Assembly (NCBI GenBank): GCA_025602905.1
Contig: JAHLKI010000016.1
Span: 1-64,000 of the forward strand
Length of the DNA: 64,000 nt
Origin: Phlyctochytrium arcticum
Taxonomy: Eukaryota > Chytridiomycota > Chytridiomycetes > Chytridiales > Chytridiaceae
Reading direction: 5' to 3'
Shown here: in pieces, positions 28,284 to 38,800 of the stretch
How the letters are laid out: every line of letters begins with the position of its first letter
How positions within the stretch are numbered: the stretch's first letter is position 1
Made by a program: the position numbers and the translations under genes
The notes under the pieces: model-generated
The model's database searches: none
What the model saw: only the letters and a program-made list of their open reading frames with translations
What the model was told of the DNA's origin: nothing

Positions 28284-30147
28284 ATCTCACCTTTCTACCT
28301 TCATCTCGACGCTAAAATACCCGCATTGAGATCTTGTAATTACTGTATATACCTTTCTGTAGCATACTCATAGCACATATAGCATAGTCCCCTCCCCCCT
28401 TATACATATTACCCCCTCCCCTAAATCTCTCTTTCGACATAGTCTTTCATAAAACGCTTCTCGAGTATTTTTTTTTGGCTGGAACAATAAAATTGTTGAG
28501 AAACTATTACTTTCGACTTGGTGAAGCTGGTACTTGTGATGACTTTTTTTACCCCACAAATCCAGGGCGCTCCACAAAACCTCTTTCCGGTCGACGCTGA
28601 ACCAGGTTTGGACGATTCCAACACCCAATCGAAAACAAACGTCTTTCTCGGGAAGGTATGCATTCGCCCACGCCCATGTAAAAGTGAATTATCTCACTTG
28701 AGGCCCAGTGTACACGAGAAACTCGGGCAGATCCACTTCCGGGCCATGTCGTCCCATATTCGGGTTAGCTTCAATCCCGATCGAGCCTAAATGTTTTCCA
28801 GACGCTCCTCGTGTGAATCTCGTAACGGTGAAAAAAATGGTGCGTCGCACACGAGAGCCCCCCTTCGCGCCAGAAAATGGATGAAGAATGACTGGATTAG
28901 GACATGACTTTGACAAAAAGAGCAAACATTGCGAGCACGGCGGGGTGCGGGAAAGGTTCTGCTAATGCCCACAATTTCTGCCCACAATTTTGGAAGATGG
29001 GAGTTTGCGAAGGCGTCGCCGTCTTGGAACGTATCGTCCCGCCAAGATTGTAAAGCAAGCAGGAAAACAAAACCTCTACCTATACTCTACCTTTACAGTA
29101 CTCGAGTAATTCAACGGATGCCTGTTCAAGGCCTATACCAACTCATTCACTCTTGATGCACCCTTTGTTCATCATCTTTTGTCAACACCCCCGTGCATAA
29201 ATAATCACAAACACATTCATGATATTGCAGCCTTCCCGCAGAACACGAGTAGACGAGCTATTTCGAGCTATGGGAGATGAATATACCCACCTGAAGAATG
29301 AGATCTAAGCCGGGATGCACCCTAGATTCGTGCTAAAAAGTTCATTACAAGCACATCCTGAAAGTAAGATGTCTACGATCAACGAGCAATCGAATGCCGG
29401 CCGATAAGATGCATTTGCTCACTGGTATCATCGCATATCGTAGTTGCCTCGACTAACTGGTAGCGGCTGCGGAAGTTCGGCAATGAAAGCCACAAATCCG
29501 TCCCTGAACGAACATACAGGGGTATTCATTCAGGCAATTCCCATGCCATCCCATCCAGATGATGGCTCATGTGGCATTTTGGAAAAAAGTTGGACGACGA
29601 TATATATCATAGGGCCGGTGGATTTCACTGTCGAGAGTTTGTCGCCCATCGCAAGTCCAAGCAAGTCAAAGCCAGCGTAGTAGCAAATTCCCGGGTTGGC
29701 AAAGTCCTTCCAAAAATTTCAGGAACCAACAGCGGGCGGGTTGCCTTTTTCTCCCTTGCTCCTTTCGTCGTCATCCATCCTCGCCGCCGTCGTAGTCGTC
29801 GTTTATAATAGACCGGCCTTTGGAAATCCCCAGGAAATACTCAGCGAAGGGGGGCCCTCGGATCTGCGGACCTTTGGTCCCCGCCACTATTTTCAAGGAA
29901 AAAAAAACAAAGCTTTGTCTTTGAGATCCCACCCACAGGCTTGATTGACTCTCTACTTTATAAGTGGTGAAGGATCTTTTGGGAAAGGGCAGGATATATT
30001 CAAGAGCGACACGAGGTGTTTTCCCCCTGGCTCGGCACTTCCCACTTTTTTCTCAGAGATCACTCCCAGAGTCCCAGCCAAATTGCCTACAGTTGTGCTC
30101 AGAGTCCCTTTCCCACCACCCCCACCCCGGCCTGCTTTATCACCGCC
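28284..30147. other. Intergenic region after the array
   Basis: 28290-28700 matches the region after gene 3 (22030-22440). 28700-30147 has no recognisable gene; it contains one TACTCGAGTA palindrome at 29099-29108 and presumably the promoter and 5'UTR of the MHYT gene. Confidence 0.5.
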
Positions 30148-33100
30148 ATGCCTTTCGACTGGAGCCCACTCTTGCGACGGCAGCAGCCGGGAACCCCGGT
30201 CGGTCTCGACATTGACTGGACCGCGGGGCTGATTGTCGTTAGTTATGTGACCTCGGTCGCCGGCGCTTGGGTCGCCCTCGAACTGATCCGTTTACGAACG
30301 TCTAACCGAGGATGGTTCAACTGGATGCTACTCGTTTTAGCGTCGTTTGTAACGGGCGGTCTCGCAATCTTTTCCATGCATGTCAGTTTCGGGTGTCCTT
30401 TCCGCGTTTGTTTATATTCCAATCTTGCTCATATTTCCCATCCATAGTTTATCGGCATGACGGCCTTTGAGCTGCACCAAGCGGGTGGATCTGTGCGAGT
30501 TTATTTCACGACAGCGTAAGCAAAACCTTCGGGCCATATCTGTGTCTTTTTGTAGTCAGTCGCTAACTTTGGGTGTCATTTGGCAGATTGACGATTGGAT
30601 CTCTACTCGAACCCATTTTCTGCGTATGTGTCGCTGTATACATTAGTGGAGCTCAGGAAAACCCTTCCATCCTGCGGTTATTCCTGGGTGGGGCATTTGC
30701 TGCTCTGGGTATTTGCCTTATGGTATGTCCACCGCTTCATTCCGTGGCGCACGTCCATCACTGACCTACCCGACCAACAGCACTTTACGGCAATGGAAGC
30801 TATGCGCGTGCGCATCAATTTCATTCCTGCTCTTGTGGCACTTTCTTGCGTTATTGCCTTTGCGGCTACTACAACGGCTTTGGCCGTCTTTTTCCGGTTA
30901 CGCGCTTTATGGCAAAACAGTGCGTGGAAACAGATGGGATGTGCCATGATTCTGTCGGGTGCTATCTGCTGCATGCACTACGTTGGTAAGTAGTCATGTG
31001 CAAGACCTTTGTTATGCAATAGACGCTAAACATATTCATTCTGGTAGGAATGGCAGCCGCGCGTTACTCTATCGATCCTCGCTACCCACCCAATGGCGAT
31101 GCTGTGTCTGACGGCACTCTTTCCGTGTCTGACGTTCTACGTATTGGTCTCGGATTCTCTGGCGTTTGCGGTGTCATGACGCTCGGTTTGCTGGGAATGC
31201 GACTGCGCAACTACTACTATGGTATCGGTGTGCAAAAAGGACAAATGACACTTGCTGTGCTTCTAGTCGACTCACGAGGCTTTATCATGGTCGATAGTCA
31301 AGGAAAGCTGCCATCGCGGGCCGTTTTGGGCAACTTTGACATTAGCGCAACGCGTCCGTCTGCTCACCCTGCCCTCCTCTGGCTGCTCAAGACTTCCAAT
31401 GCTTGGAGCCGCGTGAACGATCTTGGCATGGCTTTTCGAAGGCATGGAGGACGCGTACAAAAGCTCTTGACGGACTTGCTGGTAGATCGACGCGGCGAGG
31501 ATGCCGAGCACCGCCTTATGCCCTTTTTTCGCCTTGCCCTTATGAACGAGGTGGTTTCCCTTTCGTCTTTTTTGGGAATCCCATTTGAAAAGATGGGAGT
31601 TTTGTACGATACTATTTTGGAAGCCCGTGATGGGTGGGTGGGTCTGATCGTTGATCGATTGGACGGACCTCGGGCTGGGGAACTTGCCGCCAAGGGTTTC
31701 CGCTGGACACCACCCAAGCACGTTGTTGGAATCCTCTCTCGCCATCTTCGTGTCAGCCCCAGCTCAGTTCGACCTATTATTGCCGATATCCCAGACTACT
31801 TGGCCTCCCGTAGTCGACCCGTCAAATCTGGACTACATGTCGGCATGCTATTGGTTCATCCAAAAGTTGGGCAGTTCCAGGTAATGGTTCCCAGCCGCGA
31901 TCGGTCTACTATTCCGGAAGTGGAGCTGTCTCCCATCGCCTTTGGTGCTTTGATGGACAATGCCAACAATTTGAGCAATTACTTGGCTCCTATCTTGACT
32001 GGAGGAGGTGGAGATACAATGGAACTTGCTGATTATGTCGCGGCATCCGAAATCCTTTCAGCGTTGACGCGAATGGGTGTCGGAATGGACGCGTCAGCAG
32101 CCGTCCCTCTTGACACACTCAATGTTCCTGACTCGGTTCTTGTGCTTCAGCGAAACACGAAATCGGACATGGGACAACATCACCAGAGCAAACACATCTT
32201 GCCACCCATTACCGAAAGTGAGCGTAAACAATATCCCTGGGCATCGCGCGTCCCATTCAAGAGTTGGGTTCCTTCCACCAACCCGGCGGGAGATGTCGAC
32301 ATGCTTCTCTTTGTGCGATTGCATTCAGCCGTCGGCGGCAAGTTTGTTCCTCCCGCCGGCTTTACCTTGATTGATTTGGCCGTGTTTGAAGCCATGCACT
32401 ACGCACGCTGCTTTCCGGCTCGCTTTCAGCGTGTTTTGGGGATGGAAATGGCTGATGATTTGCAGGAAATGATTGTTCCAACGCCGCTGGTCGCTGTTGG
32501 TGACGCCTCTGGCCCCACGCCCATCTTCGAGGACAAGAAGGATTCGCGCCGTGGAGGCTTGCAAAAGATTACCGCCTCCCACCTCTGGCGGACGTCAGTC
32601 GAAGCCAACAACAACACTGAGAATAAGCCCAAAGTAGCTACAGGGATGGATGAGGACAGTAGCGATGATGAACATGGTCATACCGTTCTTAATGTCGATG
32701 AAATCTTGCGGGAGGGGCCACCTTCTCAGCAGCGGGTATACCCTCCTCTAGCGAATGTCTCGACACCGCCCACCGTGGCTCGATTGGGCGCCAATGAGCA
32801 GGTGCACCGCATGGGTTCCAAGTCTCCTCTGTTGCCCGCGGATATCGAGCAGGGCAGTGTTGCTCAACCACAAAGTTCAAGTCCCGAGGCACCACTCAAC
32901 GCACGTGCCTCCGTTTCACGTCGCCTGTCGCTCAGTAAGATCCGCCGCGCATTGGGCCTGCTTGCCGACCGAACCAGCAAGGACGGTTCTTCTAGCTACC
33001 CCAACGCCTCCAGCCTCTCCGTCAACGTCATCCCTTCCGCTACCAAACAATCCAACCTCAAAAACAACAACAACAACAACACCGACTCCAACAACCGATC

Positions 33101-33503
33101 CCAGGAATACTACCAGGGCGGGTTCCCCCTCTCCGATCTCCGCAACCACTCTCTCTCCCTCACTTCAGACGACGACGAGGCCATTCCCCAAATCCTCGGC
33201 CCGGACGCATCCCCAGCCGCCAATGCCTGGCAAGCCATGCGCTGGATCAAACTCTACATTAACGCCGAGCTGCGATCTACCGCCGCCCATCACGGGTTTG
33301 GCTCTCCGCATCATCACAACCACCAAAACGGCACGCCTTCTAACCACAATTATGGGTCTGGTGGGCATATTGGTAGCGGAACAGGCGGCGCGAAAAGCAA
33401 CAACGGTGCATTCGGTGCTCTCCGGTTTGCTACCTCAAACTGGACCAAAACGAGCCTGACGGGTCATCATGAACAGGATGTTGGACGGAAAAGCAATCAC
33501 TAA
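30148..33503 (+). CDS. MHYT-domain integral membrane protein
   Basis: Five exons: 30148-30381, 30448-30515, 30587-30722, 30781-30985 and 31048-33503. All introns are GT-AG and phases join exactly, giving about 1,032 residues. The first ~270 residues form a 7-TM MHYT domain with its three repeated motifs: MHFIGMTAF (residues 77-85), MHFTAM (146-151) and MHYVGM (211-216). Two of the motifs are rebuilt only by splicing, which confirms the exon model. MHYT domains are putative metal-binding sensors of diatomic gases, known mainly from bacterial signalling proteins. The long cytosolic part (LAVLLVDSRGFIMVDSQGKL onward) has no GGDEF, EAL or kinase motif and ends in Ser/Asn-rich disorder. A fungal MHYT protein of unknown output is the best call. 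Confidence 0.85.
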
Positions 33504-34657
33504 ACAACGAAAATCAACTAATTCTTCTTCAATCCTTTCTTTCTTCCTTTTTTAATACTATTTTTTTGTTTGTATATCCATAGGTAACGCTTAAAATTCT
33601 TGTATACCCCCCTTTTGTTTTCTCTCTCTTTTGAACATTTTTGTCTTTTCTTTGACTTTTTACACACGAATGGGAAATAACATGTTTTTGGGTGCTGGTT
33701 CACCACTACAGTAAAATACTTTCCAACTGTCGGCGCTGCCATGTTTTTTGGCTCGAGAGATCGTTTATACCTCCCATGTCTCAATATGCAGCACTTCATT
33801 CTAGAAAATCCGTCATGGGAAACTGCATGCAGTTTGTGGGTAGGTAGAATAACCTTGCTCTTTCTCTACCGACTAGCAACATTCATCCCTATACATGCCC
33901 ACGACAAAAAAGAGAGACCCGACAACTGCAGCAAGTGAAAGTGACAGAAACCACGAGAAATGAATTCCAATCGCTAGGAAATTCAGGGATCAGGAATAGC
34001 ATAAAAACCTCGGGGGGAAAGGAAGCAGTATTTGCCCATTTGGCATCCCATACAGAGCCGGGACATTCTTAGGCAGCATGAATAAGGACAGCCTTTTCAC
34101 AATTTAAAGAATCGGATCATTTGCAGGACGAAGATGGCCTTCTGGTATAGATTATTTCCAGGCCCATCAGCAGCGAAATGATAGGAGCCCCGTTTCTTTT
34201 CACCGAAATGAGTTGTTTCAAGAGGTTCAGAAGATTGGTTGACGGAAAACCCTGCCGAAAGAGACTGTCCATCACCGACACCACATCAACCTCGACATTG
34301 TCCGTATGACCTTGAATTCGATCGTATATCGTTGACCGCGAGTTTTCCGAAGCACTCAGGATCCTGACCTACATCCTCCGGTCCAGTGCTTGGTGTGATG
34401 CCTATTATCAGTGCACAGCCCATCTTCATTTCGCTCAGGGAAAAGTACCAAAGAAAGTGTTCTACTGCGCAAGTGACCCAAAACTCGGCCGTTCAGGCTG
34501 CGCCGCACCGCTACGCCGTTGCCCGAAATTTTGGCGTTCCCTTCTGAGCACCAAAAAAGTGCACGGCAATCCTTTAAAGAAAGAAGGCCTGGGAGCAAAG
34601 GTCGCCCAACACCCCCCACTTACCGAAATCTTGACGAAACCAGCCTACCTCGCAAAA
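33504..34657. other. Intergenic region
   Basis: The T-rich 3' flank of the MHYT gene is followed by sequence with no recognisable coding region; 34300-34657 presumably holds the promoter of the channel gene. Confidence 0.5.
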
Positions 34658-35539
34658 ATGGACATTGAAAAGGCAGAATACGATCGGCCCCGAGTGGTGC
34701 AAGCCAAGAAGGAGGGAATAAATGTCACTCGCTTTGCCGGGCAGGTTGTCAACAACGGCATGAACGGAGCTTTGAAGGGCGCAAAGGCTGTCGGCGGAGT
34801 GCTCGACAATTTCAAAGAGTTTCTCGATCGGGTAGGTTTTTCAACTCGGGAATGTTCCCACACGCTAAAGGCTAAACAAATACATCGTATAGGGCAATGT
34901 GGTCGATCTGGCAGTTGGTATTGTCATGGGTGCCGCTTTCACGGGCATCGTCACATCCTTGGTCTCCGACATTTTTACCCCATTCATCTCTTTGGCCACA
35001 TCTGCCAATTTGGCCAACAACTTTCTCATCTTGCGCTGCCCCGTTACTAACGGAACCGACATCTACCCACTCCGCGCTTCATGTTTGGGCGTATGGAAAA
35101 CAACAGCCGAGGCACAAAAGGCCGGTGCAGTTACTTGGTGAGTGTCATGCGTGATATCTTGGAGCAATATAGAGTCTGACCATGGCTCTCGTTTTAGGAA
35201 CTGGGGTAACTTTGTACAAGTAGTCATCAACTTTGTCATCATTGCCATCATCATCTTTTTCATCATTAAAAGTACGTCTTTTTGCCCTTTTCTCGTTTCC
35301 CCTCAAAATACTCATCTTGGCCCCCCTCTCTAGTGTACGCTGCTGCTTTCCGCCGCAAGGTCCCTCCCCCAAAAACCAAGTCCTGTGATTTCTGCTTCAA
35401 GGATATCCCTAAGAAGGCCATCCGTTGCCCCGAATGTACATCGCATATCGATGTCCTCGACGTTGCTTCATCTACTGGCAGCGGCAGCAATTCACCCATG
35501 ATTTCGGTCGTCCCAGAAGCAGCCAAAAAGCGATTCTAA
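34658..35539 (+). CDS. MscL-type large-conductance mechanosensitive channel
   Basis: Four exons, 34658-34831, 34893-35137, 35198-35271 and 35334-35539, all GT-AG and in phase, giving 232 residues. Residues about 45-95 read KEFLDRGNVVDLAVGIVMG, then AFTGIVTSLVSDIFTPFISL, the diagnostic N-terminal helix and first membrane segment of MscL, including the conserved Asn-Val-Val-Asp-Leu-Ala. After an extracellular loop with Cys residues, the second membrane segment (FVQVVINFVIIAIIIFFIIK) lies at about 140-163, followed by a cytosolic tail containing a CDFC...CPEC zinc-ribbon-like pair. Bacterial MscL is about 136 residues, so both ends are extended. It would release solutes on hypo-osmotic shock, relevant to wall-less zoospores. 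Confidence 0.9.
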
Positions 35540-35779
35540 ACCCCGTATTCAAGACCTATTCCCCCTCACAGATCATAGAATGTATATTATGTAAAGTTTC
35601 AGTTTAGGCCCTCAAAGGGACACATATACATAGCCGCCTCAGAAAAATCCTTCATACACTGTATTTAATCAAATGAATGTACATTAGCGATCTACTTTAG
35701 CATCTATTCCAGCTTCTTACTGCTTGCAAGATTGGCGGTGGACGTACTGGGTCAAGGAGTGGTTTTATGCAAATGAAAG

Positions 35780-36499
35780 CTATGAAGGGATCGAGACACA
35801 AGCGCCGGGTGCTGCTACATGCGAATTCAAAGCATACTTATCATCGCAGATAAGCCAGCACGTCCGCGTTTCCCCCTGATAAAAGCCCAGCTTGCCGTGC
35901 TTGTCAGGATCTGGGTCTCCATGGCATTGTACCAATCCTTGATCCACCCCGGCCGACCAAAAGTACACATTAGCTACGACGGCCAAAAGGAGGAGAGACG
36001 CGCCGAGGACCAGGATCAAGAGCTTGTATTTGGTGTCAAGTTCGCCCAGGCGATACCACCGAATCTGTTGATTGAAACTGTTTTTAGCTACGCGTCGTTG
36101 TGGGGGGTCAAATAAGCCAGTATAAACATACGAGTTGAACCGTTACAAAGGTGAAGCCGGCCAGGGTCAGTCCCAAAAAGAAATGATTTCCAGACTTTCC
36201 AAAGCCATTGATGATGGAAAACACGAACGTAAGCTAATAGTTTGCGGGGGTTACATCCCAAGTCAATAGTGTCGAGTTTATGATGAGAAGACATACTGCT
36301 ACGAATGCAAAAACTCCAGCGCCAATCACATTTTCAATCATCCGATCCTGAAATGTCCTCAAACGTTAGGCAATTTGCTCCTTTGTTGGACTGTAGGGCT
36401 TTTTGGGCATACTCTGGAGTTGGGTTCGAGGAACAGCGGCTCGTCTCCAGGCCGAGTGTCGAACAACGGTGACTCGTCGTTGAAGGGGTTGCGTGACAT
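35780..36499 (-). CDS. Small four-helix membrane protein, unknown
   Basis: Four exons inferred: 36499-36413, 36347-36297, 36233-36132 and 36064-35780, with introns of 51-67 bp. Every junction is GT-AG and phase 0, giving 174 residues. The N-terminus MSRNPFNDESPLFDTRPGDE is soluble. Four hydrophobic segments follow: VIGAGVFAFVALTFVFSI, HFFLGLTLAGFTFVTVQL, and, after RWYRLGELDTKYK, LLILVLGASLLLLAVVANVY; segment limits are approximate and the third may split. The C-terminal end has four Cys (QCHGDPD, RTCWLICDD, GACVSIPS), suggesting an extracytoplasmic disulphide-bonded tail. I do not recognise the family. It converges with the channel gene, with a 240-bp gap. Confidence 0.65.
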
Positions 36500-36789
36500 T
36501 TCTCCAATGGAATAACAGGGTGGTAAAGAAAAGTGTTTTCTTGTTATTCAGCTTTAGCTTCAGCGTTGGCTACGATAGAATCTCCACAAGGGTAAAAAGT
36601 CTCAAGATGCCTCTGGCCATCAAAAAGTGCCAACTTCCCTTTGATGACACCGTCGTCCCAAAAGAGCCAAATGAACAGTGCGCGAACCCTAAGCCAAAGG
36701 GGTCAAAATTCCAGGAGCAAAGTGTCGAGATTTTACCCATGGCCTTATAAAAAGTTGGAGGAGATTTAGGAGATTTGTACCGGCTTTAC

Positions 36790-38366
36790 ATGCCCAGCGG
36801 ATCCCGGACGCAGACCCATACACACGCGCACTCTGCCGGCGCGACGGGCGGCCTTGCCACGAAATACAACGCCGGAATGGACGCGGTACTAGCAGATTAC
36901 ATGGACGAGTACCTGACGAGTAAGTATGGGACAATTGGTTGTGGGGGGGATCACGTCGCGGAAGGACCTGCACGTTCCTTTGAATAGCTTTACTGACTGT
37001 CCCCTTTCGTGAATTTCAGCTCTGGAACACCTTCCACATGAAGTATGCAGGAGTCTTATGGAGCTTCGGAAGAAGGAGCTGGAGTATCAAAGTAAGACCC
37101 AGTCGTCTATCCCATACCAAAGCACTCATGATTGAACCTCTTTGCCGCTAGCCCTGTGTCGCCGTACATCAACAGTCCAGACAACTTTGACCGAACTTTA
37201 TCGTCGAAACACGCGTACCACCTCCCTCCTCGCCCCATCAAACGCCTGGACGCAGCAAGAACGCAACTGTGTCGAACGCGTCAGAAGAGACTATCAGGAT
37301 GCCACTCTATTGGCGGATCAAAAGATGGTGGTCGCGGGCGAGTCGGTTAAACTGGTAAAGCAACGCGTCTCGTTTAGATCAAATTCTGAGAGAGGGGAAA
37401 ACACTGACGCGGCGCGTTTTGTGTTATAAAGCTAGAGTTTCACCTGCGCAAATTGGATGAAGGGCTCAAGCACCTTGGCGTAGATTTCGGTGAAACCGAA
37501 ACTGTCGATACCTCTGCGCTTGACGTGGAAAATGTTGAAGTAGTCGCCGCGACCACGACAACCAGGGGTCGTCGCAAGCGGGACGTGCGAGGTACTCTTA
37601 AACTTTGTCTGACGCGTGTGCAAGTCAACAGCATCACTAACCTGTGGTGACAGCTGCATTCGGCGCAGAAGCGACTAACCCTACACCGTTGCGACGGAGT
37701 ACATGGTCATTTAAAGACACGGGACCAGAAACCCAATCTAGTGCAACTCTGACTCGCTCGGTCACCGAATCCGTGGCATCAGCTGCCGAGGCCGACGCTG
37801 CTGCTGCTGCAATAGCTGCGGCGGCAATGGCATCAGCAGCAGCGACATCCTTGTCATCCCCATTACAATTCTCGGCACCTACAGCCCTATCAACACCCCA
37901 AACAGCTGCTCAAACTGCGCGCAAAATCCTATTTCGAAATCACGCTCGCCAATCTACTTCCGGCCCTTCACTCTCGTCGCCCGCGTCATCGTTTCTGCAT
38001 TCTCATCTAACCTCACCTTCAACACCGTACAATTTCCACACCACGCCGTCGTCCTACTTTAGCTCACCCTCCTCGCGGCGCCGCCCCCCTCCACCCCGTA
38101 CACCCTCCCTCTCACCCTCCTTGTCACCCTCTTCGCCCGCCCCTTCAGATTCGGACCCGGACGCTGATGCCATCTACTGCTTTTGCCGACAAGGCTCCTT
38201 TGGCAACATGGTGGCATGCGATAATCCGTTTTGCCCGTATGAATGGTTCCATTATGAATGCGTGGGACTGACGCGTCCCCCTGTTGGGACTTGGTACTGT
38301 GGACGGTGTATCCGAGCCATGGAATGGAGAGATCCGCCGACGTCCACTCGAGGATCAAGATATTAA
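36790..38366 (+). CDS. ING-family PHD-finger chromatin protein
   Basis: Five exons: 36790-36919, 37020-37091, 37152-37354, 37432-37591 and 37654-38366, joining in phase to about 425 residues. The N-terminal helical ING region begins [12 protein letters not shown] and [20 protein letters not shown], typical of the dimerising ING domain. A basic patch ([10 protein letters not shown]) and a long Ala/Ser/Pro-rich linker precede a C-terminal PHD finger, [18 protein letters not shown], then [17 protein letters not shown] and WYCGRCI. This is a C4HC3 finger with the aromatic and Asp residues used to read H3K4me3. ING proteins are subunits of histone acetyltransferase or deacetylase complexes. The start is the first in-frame ATG; an earlier ATG at 36607 lies in another frame. 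Confidence 0.88.
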
Positions 38367-38800
38367 ATGAACTTTTACCACTGCCCTGTTTCAGTATGAT
38401 ACCCCCAACTCCATACCTACCCCCTCTCTCCATGCTTGTTGAGAGACACCAACACCTTTTGCATTTCCGTTACCGTTTTTGTTTGGTCTGTACGCCTTAG
38501 GTACAGGTGGCACACGCTTTCCACCATCTTTTCTATAAACCAACACTTCTTTAAACGCTGTCCAATATACATTATGCTCCTGCAAGTGCGTGCTGTATAC
38601 GAAAAATTTCTTAAATCAGGATATTTACAAAGTGCCCGAGTGTCAGCTACATAGGACTACAGAAAGTAGAAGGTCAAAGGAAAAATGTACATGGGCAAAA
38701 GGAATGGGGGGGCACCAGGATAAAAAAACAAACACGAGAGAAGAGGGGAAAAAAGCAGGAATGTACTATAACTGAAAAGAATGTCCTAAAAGTGTCCAAA
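38367..38800. other. Convergent intergenic region
   Basis: 3' flanks of the ING gene and the cyclase gene; no gene or structured RNA seen. Confidence 0.5.

Larger units (their letters stand above)
15525..28700 (+). repeat. Three head-to-tail segmental duplications of the secreted-protein locus
   Basis: Homologous blocks recur in the same order in units starting near 15525, 18538 and 22712. Each unit ends with a plus-strand secreted-protein gene (17308, 21404, 26493). Between start and gene lie the same 3' block, the opposite-strand serine-rich gene (absent in unit 1), the GCGGCCATATATAT block, a CCGGTTCACAGCACCAAAG-type block and the promoter/5'UTR block. Regions just after the genes of units 2 and 3 also match each other (CCTCTTTCCGGTCGAC, TTGGACGATTCCAACACCCA). 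Unit lengths differ (about 3.0, 4.2 and 6.0 kb) through internal deletions, insertions and gene-body length. Confidence 0.8.
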
